The notes beneath the pieces were generated by a model. The model was not told the origin of the DNA. It searched no databases and worked only from the letters and a program-made list of their open reading frames with translations. A stretch of DNA of 64,000 nucleotides from Pseudomonas sp. (GTDB taxonomy: Bacteria > Pseudomonadota > Gammaproteobacteria > Pseudomonadales > Pseudomonadaceae). Each line of letters opens with the position of its first letter. The stretch's first letter is position 1. A program made the position numbers and the translations under genes. The stretch lies in NCBI RefSeq assembly GCF_002796985.1, contig NZ_PEKX01000020.1:37195-101194 (forward strand), written 5' to 3'. This document shows positions 25,489-35,056 of the stretch, piece by piece.

Positions 25489-27084
25489 ATGAGCGAAAGC
25501 TTCATCACACAGTGCCCCCATTGCCAGACCCGTTTCCGCGTCAACTCGGCGCAACTGGGCGCGGCCAGCGGTGCTGTGCGCTGCGGGACCTGCCTGAAGG
25601 TGTTCAGCGCGCCGCAGAACATGGTCGGCGAGCCGACCCTGGTTCCGGAACCGGCTGTCGTTGCCACACCGCCTGTCGAAGCGCCCAAGCCGAGCCTTGC
25701 GCCGGAGCCGGCTGCACAGCCTGCCCCCGCGAAAGCCCCGGAGCCGGTCGCAGCGACGCCCATTGCTGCGCCGACCTACAGCACCTTCGCGCCGGAAAAG
25801 CCCGCCGCTCCCAGCGCCCCCGGCACCGCCACCCTTGGCTGGCCGCTGGCGCCGCACGCCGCACGGCACTCCAGCGACGTGGCGGAAACACCGGCCACTA
25901 CCGAGCCCAAGGTGGAAGCGAAGCCGGCTGCCGAGTCCATCCCGGCTATCGCGGCCGTCACCACCACCGCCCCGGCGGCAACGGCGCCCAGCGAACCGGC
26001 CAAACCTGCGGCAAAAAAGGACGAGACGCTGTGGATCCACGACGATCTCGACCTGGACAGCCTCAACCTCGACGAGGAACTGGCCAAGCTCGATGAGTTC
26101 GAACTGTCCCAGGAATTCCTCAGCATCGAGCGCGCGCCGCGCCCCAGCGAAGCCCTGCTGGCCCGCCAGGAAGAAAAGCGCGACCCGCACGACGAACGCT
26201 GGGCCGAAGCCCTGCTGGAAGAGGAGCGAAACGGCACCCACCGCGCCTCCCGCCAGGAACCCAATCTCGGCCAACTGCCCACCGACGAGCCAGAACAGTC
26301 GCCCGCCAGCGCACGCCTGGTGGCCGAGCAGGCACCTGAGCCGGAAGAGCCCGAGGAAGAGCCCGAGCACGAACCCCGCTTCGACTCGCCCCCTCTGCGT
26401 GTCGAGTCGGACGAGGACGATCTGCCGGCCTTCAGCGCCCGCCGTGACGACGAGCCTGACGCTAACGATGAGCAGGACGAGGAGCCGCCGCTGGCCGACC
26501 CGCGCGGCGACAGCCGCCGCGCCGATCCGGGCCTGCGCAACGATGGCCTGCATGACCTGAGCGACGAACCGCTGCAGCTGGACTGGCAAAAGCCCAAGCG
26601 CCGCTGGGGCCTGCGCCTGCTCTGGTTGCTGCTGGTACTGCTCGCCCTGGCCGGCCTTGCCGGGCAGTACATCGCCTATCACTTCGATGAACTGGCCCGC
26701 CAGGACCAGTACCGCCCCTGGTTCGCCCAGGCCTGCCCGGAGCTGGGCTGCACCCTGCCGTCCAAGGTGGATGTGGAGCAGATCCGCAGCAGCAACCTGG
26801 TGGTGCGCAGCCACCCGGACTTCAGCGGCGCGCTGGTGGTCGATGCGATCATCTACAACCGTGCCAACTTCTCCCAGCCCTTCCCATTGCTGGAAATGCG
26901 CTTCGCCGACCTCAACGGCCAACTGATCGCCAGCCGCCGCTTCAAGCCCAGCGAGTACCTCTCGGGCGAGCTCGCCGGGCAGAGTGAGATGCCGCCGCAA
27001 ACGCCGATCCACATCTCCTTGGACATCCTCGACCCCGGCCCGAAAGCGGTGAACTACAGCCTGAGCTTCCACTCGCCGGAATGA
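25489..27084 (+). CDS. Zinc-ribbon and DUF3426 membrane protein
   Basis: 531 residues. An MJ0042-type zinc ribbon at the N terminus has two Cys pairs (CPHCQTRF and CGTCLKVF). A long Ala/Pro and then acidic, low-complexity middle follows (about residues 50-365), then one membrane segment near 373-393 (LRLLWLLLVLLALAGLAG) and a C-terminal periplasmic-side DUF3426 domain. The function of the family is not established; it sits between prmA and dusB-fis in many Pseudomonas. The acidic middle region is much longer than the two conserved ends and probably variable. Confidence 0.85.
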   Translation: MSESFITQCPHCQTRFRVNSAQLGAASGAVRCGTCLKVFSAPQNMVGEPTLVPEPAVVATPPVEAPKPSLAPEPAAQPAPAKAPEPVAATPIAAPTYSTFAPEKPAAPSAPGTATLGWPLAPHAARHSSDVAETPATTEPKVEAKPAAESIPAIAAVTTTAPAATAPSEPAKPAAKKDETLWIHDDLDLDSLNLDEELAKLDEFELSQEFLSIERAPRPSEALLARQEEKRDPHDERWAEALLEEERNGTHRASRQEPNLGQLPTDEPEQSPASARLVAEQAPEPEEPEEEPEHEPRFDSPPLRVESDEDDLPAFSARRDDEPDANDEQDEEPPLADPRGDSRRADPGLRNDGLHDLSDEPLQLDWQKPKRRWGLRLLWLLLVLLALAGLAGQYIAYHFDELARQDQYRPWFAQACPELGCTLPSKVDVEQIRSSNLVVRSHPDFSGALVVDAIIYNRANFSQPFPLLEMRFADLNGQLIASRRFKPSEYLSGELAGQSEMPPQTPIHISLDILDPGPKAVNYSLSFHSPE

Positions 27085-27183
27085 TCCGGCGTGTAGCTCA
27101 AAGCGCCTGAATGCGCCAGTTCCGCTCGTCTTCCTACCTTGGGTGCTAAGCCCGAAGCTGTTCAGAATTTATCCAAAATCGCC

Positions 27184-27212
27184 TTTATCCGGTCATCGAG
27201 AGCGGGTATCAT
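27184..27212 (+). promoter_or_regulatory. Possible promoter for dusB-fis
   Basis: TTTATC and TATCAT are separated by 17 bases and followed by a GC-rich discriminator (GCCCTCCC), a feature of promoters that are shut off in the stringent response, as known for fis in enterobacteria. The leader would be nearly 90 bases. Confidence 0.35.
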
Positions 27213-27306
27213 GCCCTCCCTTTTTTGCTAGCACCGGTGGCAGGCCCCGAAACGCAACCGCGACTCTCGTAACGCGCGGCGCATCGGTGTTCCCGCCCCA
27301 TTGACC

Positions 27307-28314
27307 ATGGAAAACCAGTCGGTGGTACGCATCGGCTCCTACACACTGCCCAACAGACTGATCCTGGCCCCGATGGCCGGCGTCACCGATCGTCCGTTCC
27401 GCCAGCTGTGTCGTCGCCTCGGCGCCGGCATGGTGGTCTCGGAGATGGTCACCAGTGACGTCCGCCTGTGGAACAGCCGCAAGTCGCGCCTGCGCCTGCA
27501 GCACGACCACGAGGATCAGCCGCGTTCGGTGCAGATCGCCGGCGGCGACCCGCAAATGCTCGCGGAAGCCGCACGCTGCAATGTGGAGCTTGGCGCCCAG
27601 ATCATCGACATCAACATGGGCTGTCCGGCAAAGAAGGTTTGCAACAAGGCCGCGGGTTCCGCGCTGATGAAGGATGAACGGCTGGTGGCCGACATCCTCG
27701 AAGCGGTGGTCGCGGCGGTAGAGGTTCCCGTCACCCTGAAGATTCGCACCGGTTGGGACCGGTCGAACAAGAACGGTGTGACGGTGGCGCGGATCGCCGA
27801 GCAGTCGGGCATCCGGGCGCTGGCGGTGCACGGCAGGACCCGTGCCGACCTCTACACCGGCGAGGCGGAGTACGAAACCATCGCGGCGATCAAGCAGGCG
27901 GTTTCGATTCCGGTCTTTGCCAATGGTGATATCGATTCACCGCGCAAGGCACGGCAGGTTTTCGAGCAGACGGGCGTGGATGCCCTGCTGATCGGCCGCG
28001 CCGCCCAGGGCAATCCCTGGATCTTCCGCGAAATCGATCATTACCTGAGCACCGGCGAGCTGATGCCGGCGCCGAGTCTGCACGAGGTGCAGAGCATCCT
28101 GCTCGAACACCTCGCTGCATTGCATGCGTTTTATGGGGAGGAAATGGGTGTGCGAATTGCCCGCAAGCATGTGGGCTGGTACCTCGCAACCCTACCGGGA
28201 GCGGCGGAGTTCCGTTCCCAGTTCAATCGTTTGCAGGACACGGATGCACAAAGCGCCAGCGTCAGGCAGTTCTTCGCCGAGCGCCACAATAACGGAGATG
28301 GGGTGGCCGCATGA
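27307..28314 (+). CDS. dusB: tRNA-dihydrouridine synthase B
   Basis: 335 residues. FMN-dependent TIM-barrel enzyme; LILAPMAGVTDRPFR, INMGCPAKKVCNKAAGSAL (with the catalytic Cys) and LAVHGRTRADLYTG are the Dus signatures. It reduces a uridine in the tRNA D-loop. The ATG at 27307 was preferred to a TTG two codons upstream. The stop overlaps the fis start, an arrangement conserved in gamma-proteobacteria. Confidence 0.96.
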   Translation: MENQSVVRIGSYTLPNRLILAPMAGVTDRPFRQLCRRLGAGMVVSEMVTSDVRLWNSRKSRLRLQHDHEDQPRSVQIAGGDPQMLAEAARCNVELGAQIIDINMGCPAKKVCNKAAGSALMKDERLVADILEAVVAAVEVPVTLKIRTGWDRSNKNGVTVARIAEQSGIRALAVHGRTRADLYTGEAEYETIAAIKQAVSIPVFANGDIDSPRKARQVFEQTGVDALLIGRAAQGNPWIFREIDHYLSTGELMPAPSLHEVQSILLEHLAALHAFYGEEMGVRIARKHVGWYLATLPGAAEFRSQFNRLQDTDAQSASVRQFFAERHNNGDGVAA

Positions 28315-28631
28315 CAACGATGACCGAGACATTAGTGAGTGGAATGACACCCGTGAGCGACAACGCCAACCTTAAACAGCACCTGACCACTCCGACGCAG
28401 GAGGGGCAGACCCTCCGCGACAGCGTGGAAAAGGCACTGCATAACTATTTCGCCCATCTCGAAGGGCAGCCGGTCACGGACGTGTACAACATGGTGCTTT
28501 GCGAAGTCGAAGCACCGCTGCTGGAAACCGTCATGAACCACGTGAAGGGTAACCAGACCAAAGCCTCCGAACTGCTGGGGCTGAACCGCGGGACCCTGCG
28601 CAAGAAACTCAAGCAGTACGATCTTCTCTGA
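28311..28631 (+). CDS. fis: DNA-binding protein Fis
   Basis: 106 residues. Nucleoid-associated dimeric protein that bends DNA and activates stable RNA promoters. The C-terminal helix-turn-helix is clear: GNQTKASELLGLNRGTLRKK (about 81-100) and ends in KQYDLL. The first ATG overlaps the dusB stop (ATGA); a second ATG at codon 12 could also be used. Confidence 0.96.
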   Translation: MTTMTETLVSGMTPVSDNANLKQHLTTPTQEGQTLRDSVEKALHNYFAHLEGQPVTDVYNMVLCEVEAPLLETVMNHVKGNQTKASELLGLNRGTLRKKLKQYDLL

Positions 28632-28718
28632 CAGGTGACAGGCGCAGGCCCGCGACCGCAAGGTCAGCCGGGCTCGCGCCTGACACGCGAAAAGCCCGAA
28701 GCCTTTGTGGAAGCCGTT

Positions 28719-30320
28719 ATGACCGACCAAACCACCCGCCTGCCCGTCCGCCGTGCGCTGATCAGCGTTTCCGACAAGACCGGCGTCGTCGATTTTGCCC
28801 GTGAGCTGGTAGCCCTTGGCGTGGAGATCCTTTCCACCGGCGGCACCTACAAGCTGCTCAAGGACAACGCCATCGCCGCTGTGGAAGTGGCCGACTACAC
28901 CGGCTTCCCGGAGATGATGGACGGCCGCGTGAAGACCCTGCACCCGAAAGTCCACGGCGGCATCCTCGGCCGTCGCGACATCGACGGCGCGGTGATGCAA
29001 GAGCACGGCATCAAGCCGATCGACCTGGTCGCGGTCAACCTGTACCCCTTCGCCGCCACCGTGGCCAAGCCCGGCTGCAGCCTGCCGGACGCCATCGAGA
29101 ACATCGACATCGGCGGCCCGACCATGGTCCGTTCCGCTGCGAAGAACCACAAGGACGTCGCCATCGTGGTCAACTCCACCGACTACCAGGGCGTCATCGC
29201 GGCCCTGAAGGACGGCGGCCTGACCTACGCCCAGCGCTTCAACCTGGCTCTCAAGGCGTTCGAGCACACCTCCGCCTACGACGGCATGATCGCCAACTAC
29301 CTGGGCACCATCGACCAGGATGCCGAGACCCTGTCCACCGAGAACCGCCTGCAGTTCCCGCGCACTTTCAACAGCCAGTTCATCAAGGCCCAGGACATGC
29401 GCTACGGCGAGAACCCGCACCAGAGCGCGGCGTTCTACGTCGAGGGCGGCGAGGCCAGCGTCTCCACCGCCATCCAGCTGCAGGGCAAGGAGCTGTCGTT
29501 CAACAACGTGGCCGACACCGACGCCGCGCTGGAATGCGTGAAGAGCTTCGTCAAGCCGGCCTGCGTCATCGTCAAGCACGCCAACCCGTGCGGCGTGGCC
29601 GTGGTCCCGGAGAACGAAGGCGGCATCCGCAAGGCCTATGACCTGGCCTACGCCACCGACACCGAGTCGGCCTTCGGCGGCATCATCGCCTTCAACCGCG
29701 AACTGGACGGCGAGACCGCCCAGGCCATCGTCGAGCGCCAGTTCGTCGAAGTCATCATCGCCCCGAAAGTCTCCGAAGCCGCCCGTGCCGTGGTCGCGGC
29801 CAAGGCCAACGTGCGTCTGCTGGAGTGCGGCGAGTGGCCGGCCGAGCGGCCTGCCGGCTGGGACTTCAAACGCGTCAACGGCGGCCTGCTGGTACAGAGC
29901 CGCGACATCGGCATGATCACCGCCGATGACCTGAAGATCGTTACCCAGCGCGCCCCGAGCGAGCAGGAAATCCACGACCTGATCTTCGCCTGGAAAGTCG
30001 CCAAGTTCGTCAAATCCAACGCCATCGTCTACGCCAAGGCGCGGCAGACCGTGGGTGTCGGCGCCGGCCAGATGAGCCGCGTGAACTCCGCCCGCATCGC
30101 CGCCATCAAGGCCGAGCATGCCGGCCTGGAAGTGAAGGGTGCGGTCATGGCTTCCGACGCCTTCTTCCCGTTCCGCGACGGCATCGACAATGCTGCCAAG
30201 GCCGGTATCACCGCCGTGATCCAGCCGGGTGGTTCGATGCGTGATAACGAAGTGATCGCCGCGGCCGACGAAGCCGGCATTGCAATGGTGTTCACCGGCA
30301 TGCGCCACTTTAGGCACTAA
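28719..30320 (+). CDS. purH: Bifunctional AICAR formyltransferase/IMP cyclohydrolase
   Basis: 533 residues, normal PurH length. The N-terminal MGS-like IMP cyclohydrolase domain contains SVSDKTGVVDFARELVALG and MMDGRVKTLHPKVHGG; the C-terminal AICAR transformylase domain has the catalytic KHANPCG and the region SDAFFPFRDGID. It carries out the last two steps to IMP in purine synthesis. It follows fis by 87 bases and precedes purD. Confidence 0.98.
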   Translation: MTDQTTRLPVRRALISVSDKTGVVDFARELVALGVEILSTGGTYKLLKDNAIAAVEVADYTGFPEMMDGRVKTLHPKVHGGILGRRDIDGAVMQEHGIKPIDLVAVNLYPFAATVAKPGCSLPDAIENIDIGGPTMVRSAAKNHKDVAIVVNSTDYQGVIAALKDGGLTYAQRFNLALKAFEHTSAYDGMIANYLGTIDQDAETLSTENRLQFPRTFNSQFIKAQDMRYGENPHQSAAFYVEGGEASVSTAIQLQGKELSFNNVADTDAALECVKSFVKPACVIVKHANPCGVAVVPENEGGIRKAYDLAYATDTESAFGGIIAFNRELDGETAQAIVERQFVEVIIAPKVSEAARAVVAAKANVRLLECGEWPAERPAGWDFKRVNGGLLVQSRDIGMITADDLKIVTQRAPSEQEIHDLIFAWKVAKFVKSNAIVYAKARQTVGVGAGQMSRVNSARIAAIKAEHAGLEVKGAVMASDAFFPFRDGIDNAAKAGITAVIQPGGSMRDNEVIAAADEAGIAMVFTGMRHFRH

Positions 30321-30489
30321 GCGGTAAGGACGCGCTCGGACCCGCATCTGCGGCGTTGCCCGGCCCTTCCCCCATGCTCATTGCCAGAAGGCAACTCCGC
30401 TGGGTGAAGGACCGGGCGCCTTGCATCTGCAGGCCCGCTCGCGCCCCTTGAGATCGGTCGTGAAAAGCGCGATTCGATCGTGAGAATTC

Positions 30490-30520
30490 GTAGCCTGGGT
30501 GGAGCGAAGCGATACCCGGG
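30490..30520. repeat. Single repeat unit, family C
   Basis: GTAGCCTGGGTGGAGCGAAG with GCGATACCC matches one arm of the family C repeat and lies in the purH-purD gap. Confidence 0.6.
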
Positions 30521-30556
30521 AATCCGGCAGGTCCGGAACTGTTCAGGAGAACTCCA

Positions 30557-31846
30557 ATGAACGTACTCATCATCGGTAGCGGCGGTCGCGAGCACGCGCT
30601 GGCCTGGAAGGTCGCGCAGGATTCGCGCGTACAGAAGGTCTTCGTCGCGCCGGGCAACGCCGGCACCGCCACCGAAGCCAAGTGCGAGAACGTCGCCATC
30701 GACGTGCTGGCCCTGGAAGAGCTGGCCGATTTCGCCGCGAAGAACGTGCAGCTGACCATCGTCGGCCCCGAGGCTCCGCTGGTCAAAGGCGTGGTCGACC
30801 TGTTCCGCGCCCGTGGCCTGGACATCTTCGGCCCCACCGCCGGCGCCGCCCAGCTGGAAGGCTCCAAGGCCTTCACCAAGGACTTCCTCGCGCGCCACCA
30901 GATCCCCACCGCCGACTACCAGAACTTCACCGAAGTCGAGCCGGCGCTGGCCTACCTGAAAGAGAAAGGTGCGCCCATCGTCATCAAGGCCGACGGCCTG
31001 GCCGCGGGCAAGGGCGTGATCGTCGCCATGACCCTGGCCGAAGCCGAAGACGCGGTGCGCGACATGCTTGCCGGCAACGCCTTCGGTGACGCCGGTTCGC
31101 GCGTGGTGATCGAGGAGTTCCTCGACGGCGAGGAAGCCAGCTTCATCGTCATGGTCGACGGCAAGAACGTACTGCCCATGGCCACCAGCCAGGACCACAA
31201 GCGTGTCGGCGATGCCGATACCGGCCCGAACACCGGCGGCATGGGCGCGTACTCCCCTGCCCCGGTCGTGACCGCTGACGTGCACCAGCGCGTGATGGAC
31301 GAAGTCATCTACCCGACCGTGCGCGGCATGGCCGAGGAAGGCAACGTCTACACCGGCTTCCTCTACGCCGGCCTGATGATCGACAAGAGCGGCAAGCCCA
31401 AGGTCATCGAGTTCAACTGCCGCTTCGGCGACCCGGAAACCCAGCCGATCATGGTCCGCCTGGAATCGTCCCTGGTGCTGCTGGTCGAGGCCGCCCTGGC
31501 CAAGGCGCTGGACAAGGTCGAAGCCACCTGGGACCCGCGTCCGACCGTGGGCGTGGTGATCGCCGCTGGCGGCTATCCGGGCGACTACGCCAAGGGTGAT
31601 GTCATCGAAGGTCTCGACGAAGCGGCCAAGCTCGACGGCAAGGTGTTCCACGCCGGCACCGCGCTGAAGGACGGCCAGATCGTCACCGCCGGCGGCCGAG
31701 TGCTGTGCGCCACCGCCATCGGCCCGACCGTATCCTCTGCCCAGCAACAGGCTTATCGTCTGGCCGAGAAGATCCGCTGGAACGGCAGTTTCTACCGCAA
31801 GGACATCGGCTATCGCGCCATCGCCCGCGAGCGCGGCGAGGGCTGA
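30557..31846 (+). CDS. purD: Phosphoribosylamine-glycine ligase
   Basis: 429 residues. ATP-grasp enzyme that joins glycine to phosphoribosylamine in purine synthesis. It begins MNVLIIGSGGREHALAWK, with the nucleotide-binding VIKADGLAAGKGVIVA and the metal-binding VIEFNCRFGDPETQ. AGGAGA precedes the ATG. In Pseudomonas it lies between purH and retS, as here. Confidence 0.98.
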   Translation: MNVLIIGSGGREHALAWKVAQDSRVQKVFVAPGNAGTATEAKCENVAIDVLALEELADFAAKNVQLTIVGPEAPLVKGVVDLFRARGLDIFGPTAGAAQLEGSKAFTKDFLARHQIPTADYQNFTEVEPALAYLKEKGAPIVIKADGLAAGKGVIVAMTLAEAEDAVRDMLAGNAFGDAGSRVVIEEFLDGEEASFIVMVDGKNVLPMATSQDHKRVGDADTGPNTGGMGAYSPAPVVTADVHQRVMDEVIYPTVRGMAEEGNVYTGFLYAGLMIDKSGKPKVIEFNCRFGDPETQPIMVRLESSLVLLVEAALAKALDKVEATWDPRPTVGVVIAAGGYPGDYAKGDVIEGLDEAAKLDGKVFHAGTALKDGQIVTAGGRVLCATAIGPTVSSAQQQAYRLAEKIRWNGSFYRKDIGYRAIARERGEG

Positions 31847-31853
31847 TCCGACG

Positions 31854-31885
31854 GGCGGAGGCGTTCCCTGTCGGACGCCTCCGCC
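31854..31885 (+). terminator. Hairpin between purD and retS
   Basis: GGCGGAGGCGT and ACGCCTCCGCC form an 11-bp perfect stem with a 10-base loop, 7 bases after the purD stop. There is no T-run, so termination would be weak or Rho-assisted. Confidence 0.5.
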
Positions 31886-31912
31886 ACACCGGTCCCCGCG
31901 TGCCCGGATGGA

Positions 31913-31941
31913 TTACGGCCTTCAGCACACTTGGCTATAAT
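31913..31941 (+). promoter_or_regulatory. Promoter for retS
   Basis: TTACGG and a consensus -10 TATAAT are separated by 17 bases, 31 bases before the retS GTG. This suggests retS has its own sigma-70 promoter. Confidence 0.6.
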
Positions 31942-31971
31942 CCGCCCACTCACTACCGAAGGGACTTCGCC

Positions 31972-34767
31972 GTGCGTCGGCTCTGGACTGCCACAGGACT
32001 CCTCGTCAGCTTGCTGCTGGCCGCTCTGGTCTGTCTTCCGATCTATGCGGCAAGCCAGGATGCCGGCTGGTCCCAGCTGCACGACACTGATGCCCGCCTG
32101 CAACTGCAGGACGTGATTTCCCCGCGCTACCGCACCCTCTTCAGCCCCCTCGAGATCAGCGACCTGCACGCCCCCGCCGGCCCCGGCGCGACCTGGCTGC
32201 ACTACCGCCTGCCCGCCAACGACGAGCCCCAGCAGTTGCGCCTGTTCGCGCCGAGCCTGGACAGCCTCGAGATGTTCATCCTCGACGGGCAGAAGGTGCT
32301 CGAGCAGAAGAGCGCCGGCAACCTCGCCCCGGTGCAGCGGCCTCTGCTCAGCAGCGACCTGGTGATCCCGTTGCGCACCGCCACCGAGCCGCTGGACCTT
32401 TACCTGCGCCTCGCCTCGGCGCAGCCGCTGCGGCCGAACATCACCATCGAGGCGGCTGGCCAGCCAAGCAACGACCAGCGCCCGCTGCACTTCGGCGTGC
32501 TGATCGGCTGCCTGGCCATGCTGCTGCTCTACAACCTCGTGCGTTTCGCCTATACCCGCGTGGCCAGCGGCCTGTGGCTGGCCGGCGTGCATGCCAGTTT
32601 GCTGCTGGCCTGCCTGAACCTGTTCGGCCTGCTCAGCCCCTGGTACGGCAGCAGCCAGTCGCTACAGCCAATGGCCGCGCAGGCCTGCCTGGTGCTGACA
32701 CTGCTCTGCGGGCTGGGCTATACCGCCAGTTTCTTCGGCAATCTCACCCCGCGCCTGCCGCTCAAGCGCCTGCTGCTGGGCGGCACCGCCGCGCTGGTAG
32801 TGCTGGGCATCGCGCTCAACCTGCTGTTCGCCGTGAGCGTCAGCAGCCTGGTGTACGCGCTGGTCACCCTGGTGACCCTGGGCATGCTCGGCGTGGCGGT
32901 CTACTACTGGGTCCACGCTTACCAGCCGGCACGCCTGTTCGCCGTCGGCATGGGCCTCTTCGTGCTGATCTGGTGCCTGTGCCTGCCGTCGCTGCTGGGC
33001 TACGTGGTTACCCGTGCGGAATGGCTGGGCAGTGGCCTGCTGGGCCTCTCCGCGGTGGTCGGCTTCCTGCTCAGCCTGGCCCTGGCCGAGCGCCAGCGGA
33101 AAATCCAGAACGACCACTTCGCCGCCAGCCGCCAGCGCGCCGCCAACGTCGCCGAGCTGAAAGCCAAGGGCGACTTCCTGGCGAAGATCAGCCACGAGAT
33201 CCGCACCCCCATGAACGGTGTGCTGGGCATGACCGAGCTGCTGCTCGGCACCCCGCTCTCGGCCAAGCAGCGCGACTACGTACAGACCATCCACAGCGCG
33301 GGCAACGAACTGCTCTCGCTGATCAACGAGATCCTCGACATCTCCAAGCTGGAGTCCGGGCAGATCGAGCTGGACGAGGTGCAGTTCGACCTCGGCGCAC
33401 TGATCGAAGACTGCCTGGCGATCTTCCGCGCCAAGGCCGAGCAACAGAAGGTCGAGCTGATCAGCTTCACCCAGCCACAGGTACCACGGATCATCAGCGG
33501 CGACCCGACGCGCCTGCGCCAGGCCGTGCTAAGCCTGCTGGACAACGCCTTCAAGCAGACCGACGAGGGTGAAATCCTCCTCGTTGTCGCCCTCGATGGC
33601 CCGCCCGATAGCCCGCGCCTGCGCATCGCCGTGCAGGACAGCGGCCGCCCGCTGGACAGCACCGACCGCCAGGCCCTGCTCACTGCCGAACTGCACAGCC
33701 GCGATTTCCTCTCCGCCACCCGCATCAGCAGCCGCCTCGGCCTGATCATTGCGCGCCAGCTGGTCCGCCTGATGTCCGGCGAGTTCGGAATTGAAAGCGG
33801 CGACAGCGGCAGCGATTCGGGCAACCTGTTGTGGCTCAGCCTGCCGCTCGACCCGCAGCAGGTCGACCAGGCCGGCGCCGACCTCGACAGCCCGCTGCAG
33901 GGTGCGCGCCTGCTGGTGGTGGACGACAACCAGACCTGCCGCAAGGTGGTGGTGCAGCAATGCAGCGCCTGGGGCATGAACGTCAGCGCGGTGTCCTCGG
34001 GCAAGGAAGCACTGGCACAGCTGCGCACCAAGGCGCACCTGCGCGAGTACTTCGACGTGGTCCTGCTGGACCAGGACATGCCCGGCATGACCGGCATGCA
34101 GCTGGCCACCAAGATCCAGGAAGACCCGAACCTCAACCACGACATCCTGCTGATCATGCTGACCGGCATCAGCAACGCGCCGAGCAAGATCATCGCGCGC
34201 AACGCCGGGATCAAGCGCATCCTCGCCAAGCCGGTGGCCGGCTATACGCTCAAGGCGACCCTCGCCGAGGAGCTGTCGCGACGTGGCCCGAGCGGCGTCA
34301 GCAACTACCTGTCGGCGGCCAGCGAGCCGGTGTCCAACGTGCCGCCCAGCGACTTCCGCATCCTCGTCGCCGAGGACAACAGCATCTCCACCAAGGTCAT
34401 CCGCGGCATGCTGAGCAAGCTCAATCTGCAGCCCGATACCGCCAGCAACGGCGAGGAGGCGCTCGCCGCAATGAAGGCCACCCAGTACGACCTGGTGTTG
34501 ATGGATTGCGAGATGCCGGTGCTCGACGGCTTCTCCGCCACCGAGCGCCTGCGCGCCTGGGAAGCCAGTGAACACCGCCCGCACACCCCGGTGGTGGCGC
34601 TCACCGCGCACATCCTCAGCGAGCACAAGGAGCGCGCGCGGCTGGTCGGCATGGACGGCCACATGGCCAAGCCGGTGGAGCTGTCGCAACTGCGCGAGCT
34701 GGTGGCCTACTGGGTCGGCGAGCGGGATCGCCGCCTGCGCCAGCAGAGCGATGCGCTGCCTTCCTGA
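31972..34767 (+). CDS. retS: Hybrid sensor histidine kinase RetS
   Basis: 931 residues from GTG 31972, which has AAGGGA at good spacing; the P. aeruginosa protein is of similar size. Layout: signal/membrane segment (1-27), periplasmic 7TMR-DISMED2-like domain (about 30-165), seven membrane segments (about 173-372), kinase with H-box His408 (KISHEIRTPMNG), N-box near Asn525, and two receiver domains with Asp700 (VVLLDQDMPG) and Asp845 (LVLMDCEMPV). RetS restrains the GacS/Rsm pathway, favouring acute over biofilm lifestyle. Identification rests on the domain order and its place next to purD; LadS has only one receiver. Confidence 0.93.
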   Translation: MRRLWTATGLLVSLLLAALVCLPIYAASQDAGWSQLHDTDARLQLQDVISPRYRTLFSPLEISDLHAPAGPGATWLHYRLPANDEPQQLRLFAPSLDSLEMFILDGQKVLEQKSAGNLAPVQRPLLSSDLVIPLRTATEPLDLYLRLASAQPLRPNITIEAAGQPSNDQRPLHFGVLIGCLAMLLLYNLVRFAYTRVASGLWLAGVHASLLLACLNLFGLLSPWYGSSQSLQPMAAQACLVLTLLCGLGYTASFFGNLTPRLPLKRLLLGGTAALVVLGIALNLLFAVSVSSLVYALVTLVTLGMLGVAVYYWVHAYQPARLFAVGMGLFVLIWCLCLPSLLGYVVTRAEWLGSGLLGLSAVVGFLLSLALAERQRKIQNDHFAASRQRAANVAELKAKGDFLAKISHEIRTPMNGVLGMTELLLGTPLSAKQRDYVQTIHSAGNELLSLINEILDISKLESGQIELDEVQFDLGALIEDCLAIFRAKAEQQKVELISFTQPQVPRIISGDPTRLRQAVLSLLDNAFKQTDEGEILLVVALDGPPDSPRLRIAVQDSGRPLDSTDRQALLTAELHSRDFLSATRISSRLGLIIARQLVRLMSGEFGIESGDSGSDSGNLLWLSLPLDPQQVDQAGADLDSPLQGARLLVVDDNQTCRKVVVQQCSAWGMNVSAVSSGKEALAQLRTKAHLREYFDVVLLDQDMPGMTGMQLATKIQEDPNLNHDILLIMLTGISNAPSKIIARNAGIKRILAKPVAGYTLKATLAEELSRRGPSGVSNYLSAASEPVSNVPPSDFRILVAEDNSISTKVIRGMLSKLNLQPDTASNGEEALAAMKATQYDLVLMDCEMPVLDGFSATERLRAWEASEHRPHTPVVALTAHILSEHKERARLVGMDGHMAKPVELSQLRELVAYWVGERDRRLRQQSDALPS

Positions 34768-34780
34768 TTTTCTGCTCTTC

Positions 34781-34848
34781 GTAGGAGCGAGCTTGCTCGC
34801 GAACCAGACTCCGCAGCGGGGATCGTTCGCGAGCAAGCTCGCTCCTAC
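34781..34848. repeat. REP pair, family A copy 3
   Basis: Inverted units GTAGGAGCGAGCTTGCTCGC and GCGAGCAAGCTCGCTCCTAC just after retS. Confidence 0.85.
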
Positions 34849-34869
34849 AGATGTAATGCACCACTGAGC

Positions 34870-34950
34870 GCAGGAGCGGACTCTGTCCGCGATGTTCAAC
34901 CCCCGCGCTCGGAGCAGCCGGAAACCGATCGCGGATGAATCCGCTCCTAC
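34870..34950. repeat. REP-like pair, family B copy 1
   Basis: GCAGGAGCGGACTCTGTCCG (continuing CGAT) faces ATCGCGGATGAATCCGCTCC (continuing TAC). Other copies lie at 42605-42679 and 61082-61174. Confidence 0.8.
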
Positions 34951-35056
34951 CTAACCTGATAGAACAAACTCGCGTTGCCGCGCCTTAGTGCCGCCCGCGG
35001 CCCCACCCGCTATGCTTTGCCCAGCCGCGCCCTCTCAATCCGGACGAGTCGTTCCC

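Noticed and set aside
25075..27072. 665-codon open frame opposite the zinc-ribbon protein gene
   Set aside because: Shadow caused by the high GC third positions; the forward gene has clear zinc-ribbon Cys pairs and a membrane helix.
31705..31971. Upstream extension of retS to 31705
   Set aside because: It overlaps purD and the purD-retS gap; GTG 31972 has a ribosome site, a consensus promoter upstream and begins the membrane segment.
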